A stretch of 64,000 nucleotides of DNA from Gibbula magus (lineage: Eukaryota; Mollusca; Gastropoda; Trochida; Trochidae), in contig OW388299.1 in NCBI GenBank assembly GCA_936450465.1, forward strand, positions 43,411,548 through 43,475,547, given 5' to 3'. Positions 24,827 to 37,790 of the stretch are shown piece by piece (the first letter of the stretch is position 1; each line of letters opens with the position of its first letter). Below the pieces are notes generated by a model. The model was not told the origin of the DNA, did not search any database, and saw only the letters and a list, made by a program, of their open reading frames with translations. Position numbers and translations under genes: made by a program.

Positions 24827-25845
24827 CACCCCCACACCTAAACCTCCTCGACTCATTTCCACTCCAAACATTTCTGCCTCCACCTTTCCATGAGACATCT
24901 TATCAACCCCACCCCTTCCCTATTCGGGTTCCTCCCCTCTTTTTATCCCCCTGCCTCTTGCCGACCCAGACACCCACTCAGACCTACGGATTACATATCA
25001 GCAGAAGGGTCAACATGGGACAATTTGTTTCACGGGCCGCACAATACAATCAGTAGCCATGTATACACACTGTTCACAGTGGTATGCGTGAAATAAAGCT
25101 AGGAATGATGAAAATCTTGCACAGAGAATCACAGGAGTGTTTTACGCACGTCCCCGGGGTGTTGATGTCTTCATAGTAACATGAGTATATTTACAATGTA
25201 TACCAAACAGGGAGATCTTGTCGGTAACGATAGGGTAATCTGTACCCTTGCAGACCTGTCGCCATCATCGTCAATGTTGAGAATGCTGGTGAAAGTGGTT
25301 AAGTCATTCAACACGACTCTGTTATAAAACTGATATTGCAGTGATGATGCGATAAAGTGCCCTTGTTATAATAGTTTCGAAAATATTTTATATAACCCCT
25401 GGTAAATCTTGAAATATTTCAATATGAATGTTGTCCTAACACAAAATACAACGACCACATATAGGGGATTAACAGTGTAAGGATTACAAGATAATTTATG
25501 TAATATAATTAAAATAATGAGTTTGATGATATTGAAAAATCCTGCTCAAATGACAACTGCCGTTTGGAAAATGATACAATTTCAAATGATAAAAAATGAT
25601 ACAAGTATCCAACGTTAATTCTTGTTAAATACTTACAAGTAAATGGTTAAATAAATATACATTAACTGACAGTATAATGAATGGCATATGGTTTTTCACT
25701 TTTTTTCAAATATGATTTATATTGAAAACATTACCTGTTAAATCAAGTATTGTGCGGTAACAATGCATGTTATGTATACCGCGATATAAAAAACTAAGTA
25801 GTTACGTAACGCGATGTCTGATTTGCACTGGTTTATCGGAGAGTC

Positions 25846-25924
25846 ATAGTCTGCCTGTCTGTCTGTATGTCTGTCTGTCTACCTGTCTGTCTGTATGTCT
25901 GTCTGTCTGTGTATCTTTCTCTCT
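25846..25924. repeat. (CTGT)n microsatellite
   Basis: About 70 bases of CTGTCTGT with TATG and ACCT variants. Confidence 0.93.
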
Positions 25925-26304
25925 CCCATTTTATCAACGTTATGACATCATTTAATGTTTTAAGACGGAATATTGTATTGAAACATCAAAGATGACAATC
26001 TTGTGCATGAAATAACTGAAGTGACATGAACATGCACTTTTGTAATGGGTAATACAATAAGTCAATGAAAAGGGAGAAAAAATAAATATAAAGTAATGTA
26101 AATATAAAGAATACATGGTAAATATTCTGTTTGGATTTGCATACAAGAGTGGCACTTGAGATATTCATTGTACTTTGATGTTGTATGGTAAAACCCTTGA
26201 ATATCAATAAAAACGAAATCTAAATACAATTCAATTTAGATCTTTAAAACGTGGTTTGAAATGGATACGTCAAAGGTATGTCTAAATTACACATGAAAAG
26301 CATG

Positions 26305-26532
26305 TTAAAGGGACACTGCGTCGAGGATAAAAATGAGTCCCATCTTTATCTCACTAAGCTGAGTGTCTGCCAACGAGTAACGCTTCGTTTCACTGTCTAC
26401 ATGCAGAAGTTTTTATTACCAATTACGTCAATTGTCTGAAATTGGGTGTCTGTGACTTGTTAGAAGACATGTTAATTAGCAAAGGTAGATACACATAATC
26501 TGATTTTTATTCTCGACGCGGTGTCCCTTTAA
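26305..26532. mobile_element. TTAA-ended MITE, second family
   Basis: A 228-bp unit with inverted ends TTAAAGGGACACTGCGTCGA and its inverse (TCGACGCGGTGTCCCTTTAA), continuing into an AT-rich stretch. Shares the TTAAAGGG start with family A but is otherwise unrelated. Only one copy in the window. Confidence 0.82.
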
Positions 26533-27390
26533 GGGTATCACATAGCAAACGTTAACAAGATATGAAAGATTGCATTGTAGTCTATGTAAGCTAATAAAGT
26601 AACACAATTATTTCGTATTACATGCATAAAAGCATTGGGTATTAAGAATCCAGTACAAGAACACATCGTTATGCTACTTTCGTTCTCTACACAGTACGAG
26701 TAGAACGTAAGTAGAACACGTCGACATCACTGGGAACTCGAATTCCGAAGTTCTCTGAATACAGTGAATAACGTTACTTTGGGAAATCTTGACCCATGCT
26801 TGGAAACCACTTAAAAGAATCAACAATTAAACGTTGCTATTTTGAAAGTTTGTTCATTTATAGAAATAATATGAGTTCAACAGTGTTTAAAGGAATTTTA
26901 ATTTCTTTAATAATTTTATAATAATCAATTAACTATACTACTTAAACACATGTTCATGCATCTCCATGTTTCATAAATAGAGATTTGTGGATATATGGAG
27001 AAATTGTGTGATATGGTTTTTACGAAACGAATGTGAATTTGTGTATTGCCCGAGCGAGTGCGAGGGTTAAACAATATTTTTTTAAAAGTCATATGACATA
27101 CTTTTGAGTAGGATATTTTCTTCATTACCAATTCTATTCCATTTAATTTGCGTTTAAATAACATGGAAATGTCTCACTTGGCTTGTGACGGCCAGCTACA
27201 ATTAATGACGTCACGAGCTAATGTATTGTGACGTCATAGACGACGAAATGAGGGAAACTTGCGCTGACACACAATGCAATGCAACGGCTGCAATGAAAAC
27301 GTGATATACGACATGTGTTCTTATCGAAAACATCAACTCGGTTATCTCAGCCATACAGGTGATAAAAGCAAAAACATGTCATATAAACTA

Positions 27391-28907
27391 ATGTCCAAAA
27401 GAAAGTACCCAGTGTATTTTTTTAACATAAAAAAACAACCAATGCAGATATATGTGCAAATCTTTTTGTTCTGAATAGAGTATTCAATTCCACAGCATGT
27501 GCAAACAATTTCATTTGGTACGAATTATAAATTACCGTATGACTGTCAATAAAAGACAGGTGGTATCAAAAACTGAATTTCAGCACAAATCAACAAGGCA
27601 ATTCTTTTGCAAAATGACATGAAATGTTTATTTAATAACGGGTATGACAACCATGGGCGTTAATACAGGCAAACACACGTCGACGCATTGAAGAAGTAAG
27701 GCGGTGTATGATCTCTGGTGGGATTTGCTGCCATTCTTGAATCAGAGCTTGTTCCAGTTGCTGGATCGTGACAGGGGGTGCGGGTCGTCTCCTGATTTGT
27801 CGATCCAGGTGGTCCCATAGGTGCTCGATGGCATTCATGTCGGGAGAACATGCTGGCCATGGCAAAACATCGATGTTGGCGTTGGCTAGGAAGGCATTTG
27901 TGAGTCTTGCCGTGTGGGGTCTTGCGTTGTCATGTTGAAAAACAATTCCCTGTGGCTGTTGCTGAACGAAAGGAAGCACAACTGGTCTCAACACCTCGTC
28001 TCTGTACCTTTCAGCATTCAAATTGCCATGAATAATCACAAGCCTCGTCTTCAGATTGCCGCAGATCCCTCCCCATATCATAACGGACCCGCCTCCAAAT
28101 GATCTGACTTCCTGGACGCAATTCTTGGCCGTGCGTTCACCAACGCGTCGATACACACGTGCTCTAAAGTCATTTCTGAAGAGACAAAACCTGCTTTCAT
28201 CTGAAAACAGGACACGTCGCCAATTACGGAGCTGCCAACGTCGGACTTGCCTTGCCCATGCCAGTCTACGACGCTGGTTTTGAAGAGTCAGATGGACGCC
28301 GCGGTAAGGACGACGTGCTCGGATGCCATGGATTCGTAGTTGTCGGAACACCCTCTGTCGACTGATGACGCGTCCAAGTGCTGTCGACGCCGTTGACAAA
28401 CCGATTGCGCAGATCGATGTATCGTGCGGATGTGACGGTCTTCACCGGGTGTTGTCACGGGTGGACGACAACTTCTTGGCCTGTCTGACGTATTGCCTGT
28501 TTGCCTGAGTCGTTGCATCAGTCTGGTGATCGTTTTTCTGGTGCAGCCGAATGTCCTGGCAATGATGGTGTTGTTGGCGCCTTGTTGCGCCATACCGACA
28601 GCTCTCTCTCTTTCCACCTGAGTTAAACGCGGCATACTTGTTGTGGTTTTCCTTCTGCTATGGTCATACCGTGTTGAGTGAGCTGATTTATACCGTCGAT
28701 ATGCACGTGCATTTTGTGCTACAGCAGGAATCATCATTTTGGGTATTTTGCAGCGTTGGGGCGATTGTTTTCACTTGTTTTGTCACGCGTATCCGACAAA
28801 AGATGGGTTTGCACGTATGGAATAAGATCCAATAAGTTTTTGGACAACATTTGCATCCCAAAAAAAATTGGTACAAAATTCATGGGTGGGTACTTTCTTT
28901 TGGACAC
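27391..28907 (-). mobile_element. Tc1-like DNA transposon, both ends present
   Basis: A 1517-bp element flanked by TA at 27389-27390 and 28908-28909. The inverted terminal repeats share TGTCCAAAAGAAAGTACCCA (left from 27392, inverted copy ending at 28906). The outermost bases differ (A on the left, its partner C on the right). The interior holds a single transposase frame on the minus strand, as expected for IS630/Tc1/mariner elements. It is inserted in the giant intron in the same orientation as the host gene. Confidence 0.93.
27632..28635 (-). pseudogene. Tc1-like transposase, frameshifted
   Basis: The frame would encode a DD34E transposase of about 335 residues, a normal Tc1 length. It starts with MPRLTQVERERAVGMAQQG, followed by a helix-turn-helix (TRKTITRLMQRL). 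The carboxy half has the catalytic motifs SDESRF, QHDNARPHTA and SPDMNAIEHLWD, with exactly 34 residues between the second Asp and the Glu, plus the GGSVMIWGG block. The reading frame is broken near 28400-28440: residues up to IRTIH are in one frame, LRNRF in a second, and TALGRVISRQ onward in a third. The first break looks like a 4-base insertion in CATCGATCTG. The catalytic residues survive, but this copy is unlikely to make full-length protein. Confidence 0.92.
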
Positions 28908-29649
28908 TAGTTTATAAATATCAACGGAAAAACAAACATGTATGACGGTGTGTCAAAGGTCATAAATAAATGTTTCACGACACAATACGTTTGATGGTGC
29001 CGAAGCATAAATCGTTAATAATATGCTTGTTTGTTTACACTATCGAAGCATATCACCAACTTCAAACCTTCAAAATGACGTAGGTAAATAGTATATGAGA
29101 GCACTCCTTTGATGTCACCGACAGGTAAGTATTTATAAAATACTTGTGCCACCGTCGTGTTTTCGTATCCTGGTGAGTTTGTTACGCAAGTCACAGCCTA
29201 CAACACTCCTCGTCGGAAAGATAAATGTCAAACAAACATTTTTATAAAAAGCCATTGTTTTTGGGTAGTTGTTACCATTTCACAATTTGTTTATTTTCCT
29301 TTGTTTTACGTCAATATTTGCATAACACAATTAGGGGGAAATGTCAGGCAAGGTTTGTGTCGATTGTTCCTCTTCATTCCTTAACGCAGACGTTATGTTA
29401 ACTTTTTGTCTCACTGACATATATTTTCTTTGTGTTCGATTTGTTCACTTTTCAAGGGCAATTGAGAGTGTGGCGATAAATGAGTATTTGGAAGTGTATA
29501 CATAATATATTCCATTGTAATAATGCACAATGTATATGTACGCGTGTTTAAGTTATATAAATGAGTCGATAACATATCACTCATGTAAGATACCAATCGC
29601 CAGTGTTTCAGCGACTGCGGTCTTGATGTCCTATTTACCTCAATTTCCC

Positions 29650-29830
29650 TGGCAAGGTAACACTCACGCCATTCTCTATCACTGACTAGTTTTAGCCTTG
29701 CTGCATTTCATCATCTATTCGGTGCCATAGAACAGCATTCTACACCTGGACTTGGCAGTCTCTCTGGCACAGAACATGCGACGAAATGCAGCATCGTGAA
29801 GAGATAAATGCTCCAATTGGCATTGCAATA
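29650..29830. mobile_element. Foldback MITE, third copy
   Basis: Contains GGCAAGGTAACACTCACGCC and TTAGCCTTGCTGCATTTCA with inverse GAAATGCAGCATCG further right. Ends are approximate. Confidence 0.65.
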
Positions 29831-30358
29831 ATAACCCAAAGTCTACAAAGGTAGCTTATTGCTAAGAAAGATTGGCAGTGGAAGCATTGAGATGTTTTTA
29901 ATTGTGTACCTTAAGCCAACAACAAAGACAACAAATTTAATCAAAATATTTGGGAAGATTTCACAGATCTGATGTAAACGTTGAGATCTAATTTTGAAAC
30001 TAAATCAATTTCAATGGGAACAGGAGTACGAAAAACAATTAGTTTGCAAAAAAAGAAAACAATTTAAATCACAGAAGTCAGCGAGACTCAAGATCCACTC
30101 CGCAGCTGTAATCACTCCAAAGACTGTAAACGTACAACAAAAACGATTTACTTTCTCAAGGTAACATTTATGTTCCCTCTTACGATTTAATGCCAGATTC
30201 TTCCATTGTCGACTCAAAACCAATTCTACATCAAAGGGAAACCAATTTAGTGTTATTGTCACGTAATGAAAACACTCCTCTCTGACAAAAACTTTTAATT
30301 TCGGGTGAAAACTAGAGATTGTTACGATCGATCCCTCAAGAACACCAAGGAAGATATA

Positions 30359-30770
30359 TTAAAGGTGACGTTTTGCATATTATGTTTTCTCAAATTTGCC
30401 ATTTATTATCAAAGTTAATCTTATCTAATGTAACGTTCGAGGATAAATGTTTTTTTAACATAACATGAACCGATAAGATGTATCCATTGAAAACGGTTTT
30501 CCGAATTGAAAGATAAGGTGCGACTTTTGCAGCGATAATTTTGTTGAAAACTTCAGTGTAAGACGTAGATTTGAACGCTATTTTAATGTGAATACATTAA
30601 AATGGCCGCTCGAAGGGAAATGCACTCGCATAGCTTAACCGAACCTTCTACATTAGTTTTAGAACTCTTTTAATTGAACCAGGAGTGTTATTCAGCCATT
30701 GGTAACACTTTTTTAAAATTATCGTGAGAGCATTTTTTAAAGGAAAAACAACATGCTACAGCGCCTTTAA
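30359..30770 (-). mobile_element. Divergent relative of MITE family A
   Basis: Ends TTAAAGGTGACG and GCGCCTTTAA, length about 410 bp. Most of the interior differs from family A, but the AAAATGGCCGC motif next to a TGTGAA block is kept. Confidence 0.65.
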
Positions 30771-31148
30771 GAAGAGAAGCGATCCTTGAGATTAAGACGA
30801 TGCTCGTTGCTGCATCTGTGTATATACAAATATAGACGTTAGATAAAAGTGTCCGTATCAGATGGGAGTGAAAAAAGTGTCGGTGTGTATAACAAACACT
30901 GTAGGAGATCCTGACATGTAAAGTGCAATGTTGTGTTTATGTCAACATTCAATAGGCATAATGCACAATCTCTCACCAATTTGTTTCAGAATGCTTGGCT
31001 GTTTAACGTCGTGACTTTTCAGTTGATCTCGAAATCACCCATAACGTTTTTTTCGCAACAGAATATTTCATCATAAATATATAAAAAAAAATGATGTGCG
31101 TGAAATTCAACAGATGATAGCATGATGAATGTGTAACACGTTTCAATG

Positions 31149-31482
31149 TTAAAGGGGCAGTTTCAAATTTCCCATTTATAATGATAGTTTATGTCATTTA
31201 AACTAACTTTAGAGGGTAAACATCTTATTACACAAACCAATTATCTGTAGTGGTACAAACTATGTTGCGTATAAAGCAAAAATTGCATGGCGGCCATTAC
31301 ATTGTGAACACAATTTAATATTTTGTATTACAAAAACGATTCCCATGGCTTTACCGAAACATGTACACTCATTTAAACTTTATTTTCCGAAGAGAGAAGG
31401 ATGTTTTACTATTGGTTAAATCATTTTTCAAATACATTTCATCAACTTATTTGAGCGAAAAAACATGCTACTGTCCCTTTAA
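31149..31482 (-). mobile_element. MITE family A, internally deleted near left end
   Basis: Reversed copy beginning TTAAAGGGGCAG and jumping straight to TTTCAAATTTCCC, so about 25 bases of the terminal repeat are missing. The right end is ATGCTACTGTCCCTTTAA. Confidence 0.85.
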
Positions 31483-32826
31483 CAATGTGTGACCAATATG
31501 GTAGTACATATCGTATTTAATCGCTCTTTTCACATGTTCTAAACCTGAAAAACTGCACATCAAGTAAAGGTAAGCGTTGTGGGTGGTCCTTGATGTATTA
31601 ATTATATTGGCTCCTTCGGTTTCGTTCCAGGAATTCAAGTGTAGTGCGTCAATTATTAATTTCTTAAGTATGTATGCTAATATTTAAAAGATATATTTGC
31701 ATCTCGTCGAAATAATGATCTGATGTAACAGTCTAATGTAATCACCAATTTTGCCGTGTATGTCAATACTATCGAAGAAATGTTCAGATACTAAATTGCT
31801 TTGTAAATAAACTACCTCATTAGTTCAATATTGGTAGAAAATATCATCAACACACTACGCCTACAATCTGAAATAAGCATTTCAGAAAACATTCTAAAAC
31901 GGGAAAAATAGAATAAAACTATATTAAAAAAAACCTCTAATATCTCTATACTTTCAGCTTTAATTGACTTTATATAAGACTCTTAACGAAAACCTAATTC
32001 TGCAATTCTTATACATTTTTCGGGATGTGTTCACTGCGGAATATGAACCAAAATCTTTAATATATTTAAAATATTTATGAATAAATTGCCTTCAAACAGC
32101 ATATACAGTGCTCCGCTGCCCAAAAGCACTTGGTAAGATCAAACTATGAAAGCATATGCAATAAACATTGCTAAATATAAGTCCCATATGCTCCATTTAG
32201 TTTGTAAATAAATTTGAAATGAATTAAAGATTAACCATGTCAAACATTAAATGTTATGAACACGAGCTACCATATGCTCAACATAATGGCGTTCTGTAAT
32301 ATGACATGCTATTCATTTATAAAATACATATAGCTTTTATGATAATATATAAATATGCTTACATTTGGAAATGCAAAACATTGATGCACATGTGCAATAT
32401 AAATGCTTGTACAGAGAAGGAATATACCACATGACCTTATAGAGGAATAAAAGTTGCAAAATAGTACATCTACCGGGATACGAACTCAGAGGTTCCCTTG
32501 GAGAACCGTATGATAACAGCCCGTAGACTTCCATGTCTGAGGCAATTCAGTTAACCAATCACAGGACATCAAATAAAAGCTTTCGGTGCGAGAAGCTAAT
32601 GTTTCTCCTCAGTGGAGTTTCGGATCACGTTCAACTGAATTAATTTCTGAGCGTGTTAGCAGATAGTTAATTTTGAAACATACTCTCTCTTTTACATTAA
32701 AACTGATGCATTTTCGCGTTGACTAGGCATAAATATATTCATGAAAATTAAAGTCTTTAAATTAAGTCTTTGAGGGGCATCTAGAAGTGGAATGCAGAAG
32801 AAACTACGATTTTTTGGAAACAGCTT

Positions 32827-32876
32827 CTTAATTGTGTAGATACACAAAATTCTCACTCCTTCATCAGGTGGAATGT
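32827..32876 (-). ncRNA. Partial hammerhead-like motif, inverted partner
   Basis: The minus strand reads ATTCCACCTGATGAAGGAGT, with the correct CTGATGA core, but the right side of stem II and the GAAAC are missing (AATTTTGTGTATC follows). It faces the copy at 32897, making an inverted repeat of about 120 bp. Confidence 0.45.
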
Positions 32877-32896
32877 CACATTTCACACGAAGAAGG

Positions 32897-32945
32897 ATTC
32901 CACCTGATAAAGGAGTGAGCATACACTCCGAAACGTCATTTATCT
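32897..32945 (+). ncRNA. Hammerhead-ribozyme-like motif
   Basis: Reads CCACCTGATAAAGGAGTGAG, then CATACACTCCGAAACGTC. GGAGTG pairs perfectly with CACTCC as stem II with a six-base loop, followed by CGAAAC and GTC at the places expected for a hammerhead core with a minimal stem III. CTGATAA differs from the core CTGANGA at one key base, so activity is doubtful. Hammerheads of this minimal kind are known in Penelope-like elements. Confidence 0.5.
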
Positions 32946-33617
32946 ACACAATAAAGTCATCCAGAAAATCTTCTCATGTTATCGTAATTGGAATTGAACG
33001 AAAATATACTAAAATAAACATACATGTTTTGTATCGTTTACATTTCATATTTTGCATACACTGTCCATATCACCTGTCCAAAAGGTAAATTCGCAGGTAA
33101 ATATCGAGCGCTTTTGGTAGTTACAATGTATATTGACCATCCTGGTAATTCCCTCAATAAAACACCCGCAAGATGTTATGATACGTTCTAGCAGTGATCA
33201 TCTACACCACATGTTGCTATTTATTTATTATATCTACATCTGTCTGGTAGATATAACATATAGGTGATAATAAATAACTTTTTATGAATTTCAGAGATAG
33301 ACAGGAAAGATATATCTGTAACTTGTCCACATTTTGATCTTGCAGCTGTTCCGATGTTTAACATTTTTAAATTACAATCAAATGTAAAATGTAAAATCAA
33401 ATGTCAAGTCCTTTAATGAACTTTATGACCTCGAAAAGGTTTGGTTATATAAAAATGAATGTCAACTACTGAATGTGCGAAAGGCGAGTGTGTGGTTCAA
33501 AATCATCATAAGTACCATGTTGTTTTTAACAACCTGAAATTGTTAAATGACCGACTAATTGTACCAATTTATATTAATTAATTCTACTATGTCCACTCAG
33601 TTAGACATTCTGTCAGA

Positions 33618-33882
33618 AATTCATTCTTTCATTCATTCCATTCATTCATTCATATTCAAACCATCAATCAATCAATCAATCATTTATTCATGCATACATT
33701 GATTCAATGATACATTCATTCATTCATTCATTCATTCATTCATTCATTCAAGCAAGCATTCATTTCTTTCATTCATTCATACATTCAAACAATCAATGAT
33801 TCATTCATTCATTCATTCATTCAATCATTCATTCATTCATTCAATCATTCAAGCAATCAATCATCCATCCATTCATTCATTT
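33618..33882. repeat. (ATTC)n microsatellite
   Basis: Imperfect repeats of TTCATTCA with AATC and AAGC variants across about 265 bases. Confidence 0.96.
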
Positions 33883-36217
33883 ATGTAACAGGCAACCTAT
33901 TTCTTCAATAATATTTATCGTACTATATCGTAATAAAACTTCATATTCTAATAATTTTTCATTCACAGTAACATGTAATTCATGCATACATATTAGTTTC
34001 ACACAGGAGGAAATTCACAACTTTTAGTATCGCAAAATGATTTACTTTTATAACCTAACCTCATTCAATAAATTCAACCCACTCGAGAGAAGCCTTATTG
34101 ACACAGGATTTATTTTGTTGTACACACCCCGTTCAACATCGACACTTCAATAAATTACTCAACGCAAATGCGACGATAAGAAAAGACAGACACCGTAAAT
34201 ATGTCAGGAAAACTCTTTTATCCAATCTATCACCTAATTTACATACCGGAAGTATACAAGGTCAAGATAACCTTAACTAGATCAAAGGTCATTTGGCCCG
34301 AAATGGAGGCTCAAGCCAATCTTTGACATATGTCTGCTGAGAGATTTCAAACATGTAGGCTACAAAGGCCACTGGGACAAATATGTGTTCTTAATTGCAA
34401 CCACCTGTGAAGGAGGTCTGGATTACAAAAGCGCATTTCAACGAAAACAGAGCACGGCGACGAAACACCATTGTGAAACTGATGAATAGTTGACTGTACT
34501 TCTCTTGACAATTTAAAAGAACATTCACGCTTTATTTACTTTGAGATGTGAGTCAAGGTTTCTGAATAACAAAGAAACAAGTGATTGTCAAAGAAGAGGT
34601 GCATAAAATAAATTAATCGAAAACATTGTTTAAAATAAAAAATAAAAAATAGAGCCATGGGCTCTGTAGCTCAACATGGCTTTATTGGTTTATTATATAA
34701 GGTTGAATATCTAATTATAAGTTATTTCAAGTAATACACTGATAACGAGCAAACAATAGGGTTTTAGATTGTGACTCCTGTAACCCACATTTGGGATCAC
34801 ATGGTCACCAAATCTACAATGTACGTAGAATCCCCATTAGCCAAGGAGTCTGTACATAACATTTCAGCCTTCAAGAGCTTTTCATATTAGAGAAGAAGAT
34901 GAAAAAAGGTTTAGGTCCTGATGCCTGTGACCCAAATTTGAGTTCACAGGGTCACCAAATTTACAATTTAGAAACTCCAAGGAGTCTATACATAAAATGC
35001 TGCTCTCTAGAATCACTGTTTCTGGAGAAGAAGTCGAAAAAGCGAAAAGTTACAAGACGGATTGACTGACGGATGGACGGACGGACGGGCGGGCGTCCGA
35101 CATCATGTCATGCCGTAAGCCCATAGGGACTATATTAAAAATCATCACAACACTCAGAGATAGGGGCCACGTTACGTTACTCAAAGAAGCATTTGTGTTT
35201 TTATTGTTTAAATTTGATAATATAATATCCCTGTGATATTCATTATCCCTTCTGAAAAAATTAAAATAAATATTTAACAAAATTTCAGCTTATGTTAACT
35301 CCCACAACTACTTCCTTTCCCTCTGATGACATATGTATGACGAATTTACAAAATAGGCCACACATGAGCTTGTCATAACAGTGCATGCTTCGCCCATTTC
35401 CTTCTATTAAATTTGGAGTTATCTTAATGCATTTATAAACATGGTTAAATGTATTGAGGCAGGAAAGTATTAAATTATTCCATAGCATTATAAACGCATG
35501 ACAAATTCATATTTGTAAAACCTACATCGTCTGTATGTATAAAAATTTCTGAAAATTTGAACTGGTCAATTAACAAATAATAAAGTTTGTGTATGCACAA
35601 TTAAAAATCCATAATTTTTATACATACTTCTTAATTTCAAATTTCAAAATTTTTAAAAATCAAGTAATATTTCATGTCATGCCAATAAAACTAATTTCCC
35701 ATTTCCTCTTCGAATTAACATACGAATTTACGTTATGACCCTTATAGGTTTTACCGACAATAATCGAACACACGATGCAGAGCACTTGAATTTCATATAC
35801 TTCTAGTACATACCCTTAATTCAAATAGAACCCAACAAGTCTAAAAAGTCAAGAGAGAAAGATTTTTTTTAAAACTGACTCTAATTATATTTTAAAAAAT
35901 ATCAAATTCTCATTTTACTTACTAACCTTTTAACTGTCTCTTGACAACTTCAATACACAGTTGTACCACATGATATTCCCTGACACCACATTATGACGTT
36001 TATACGCTTTGAACACCTACTTAAACGTTCACAAAAAGGAGTTTTGCATTAACAGAATGTATCCATTCCAAACATGCTTTTCTGACAAAGAGAACAGACT
36101 GTTGCCGACACAGAAGCCCTAATTTAGATGCCAAACAAACATCTGCTTAACAAAACACTGCCCGACACTTTTTATTCCGGTCACAGAACCTGCTGAAAAG
36201 CTGAACGAAGAATGTGG

Positions 36218-37790
36218 GTAACCAATGGTGGAGAAAAGAGAATCATATTGCTGTAGATTATTTACAGCTTTGGTAATGATGCATGGAGTGTTGAAACTAT
36301 TGCTGTGGGACAGTAGTAGTATTGAAGGATGGTTGATGGATGAAGCAAATTAGGGGCAGAAGCGTGTATGTAAACTTTGTTGGGGCAAGAAATTGCTAGT
36401 TGATGTTTATACCTTTGGTAATATGTGTTGAAACTATTGCTGTGGGTTGTTGAAGGATGGATGGTGGATGAAGCAAATTAGGGAGTTGAGTGTGTGTAAA
36501 GCTTGTTTAAGAAATAAGAAGAGATTTTTGTTGGGTTTTATAGCTTTGGTAATGATGCACGGGGTTCGAAACTATTGCTGTTGGTGGTTGTTGAAAGATT
36601 GTGTATGAAGCAACTAAAGGAAAGAAGAATATGGGTAACCCATGGTGAAGCAAAGAGAAGCATATTGCTGTAGGATGTTTATAGCTTTGGCAACGATGCA
36701 TGGAGCGTTGAAACTATTGCTGTGGGTCAATGGTGGTAGTTGAAAGATGGATGCTGTATGAGACAAATAAGGGACAGAAGAGTGTATGTAAACCTTGTTG
36801 GGGCAAATAGAAACAAATTGCTATTGGATGTTTATATATTTTGGCAATAATGCATGGAGCGTTGAAACTATTGCTGTGGGTCAATGGTGGTTGTTGAAGG
36901 TGGATGAAGCAAATTGTGGAGTTGAGTGTGTGTAAAGCTTGTTTAAGAAATAAGAAGAGATTTTTGCTGTTGGGTTTTTTAGCTTTGGTAATGATGCACG
37001 GGGTGTGAAACTATTTTTGTTAAGCAAGTGTACATGTGTATGAAGCAACTAAAGGAAAGAAGAATGTGGATAACCCATCGTGGGACAAAGATAAGCATAT
37101 TGCTGTTGGGTGTTTATACCTCTGGTAATGATGCATGGAGTGTTGAAACTACTGCTGTGGGTTAATGGTGGTTGTTGAAGAATTGGTGGTGTATAGATTG
37201 GGTGGTGTATGGATTGGGTGGTGTATGGATTAGGTGGTGTAAACCTTGTTGAGGAAAAGAAAGGCAGATTTCTGTTGGATGTCAATAACTTTGGTAATGA
37301 CACATGTAGTGTTAAACTATTGTTGTTAGGCAATGGTAGTTGTTTAAAGATGGATGGTGTAAAACTTGTCGAGGCAAAGAGAAGCTTGTTGTTGTTAGAT
37401 GTTCATAGCTGTGGTAATGCTGCCAGGAATGTTGACACTATTGCCGTGGGGCAATGGTGGTTATCTAAGGATGGATTGATTCAATGATGCATATTCAGGA
37501 CAGAAGAATGTTGATAAAACCTGAGGTTGGCTGTTTGATGCTGTAGTAATGATGCGTGTTGTGTAAAACATTGCTGCTTGGCAATGGTATGTTTGATGCA
37601 TGTTAGGGAACGAGAAATGAAGGAACTGTTTTGGGATAACGAGAAGATTGTTGCTGTTGGCTGCATATATCATTCATATAAGGACAAGAAGACACATGAA
37701 GAGAAGAGTATAATTATAACTGTGGTTATAGCTGTTGAAATGATGCAAAGATTGTTACACATATGTTGTTTTGTTGCTCCTTATTGCTGA
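36218..37790. repeat. Tandem array of about 140 bp units
   Basis: About ten units are marked by GCTTTGGTAATGATGCATGG and variants at about 36268, 36413, 36544, 36684, 36838, 36983, 37119, 37289, 37408 and 37540. Each also contains GTTGAAACTATTGCTGTGGG and GAAGCAAA-type segments. Quality falls toward the right end. Confidence 0.88.

Noticed and set aside
27907..28283. Plus-strand frames opposite the transposase
   Set aside because: They are antisense shadows of the Tc1-like coding region, with no family match.
32460..32535. A tRNA-like B box (GAGTTCGTATCCCGG on the minus strand)
   Set aside because: No cloverleaf could be drawn and no A box lies at the right distance.
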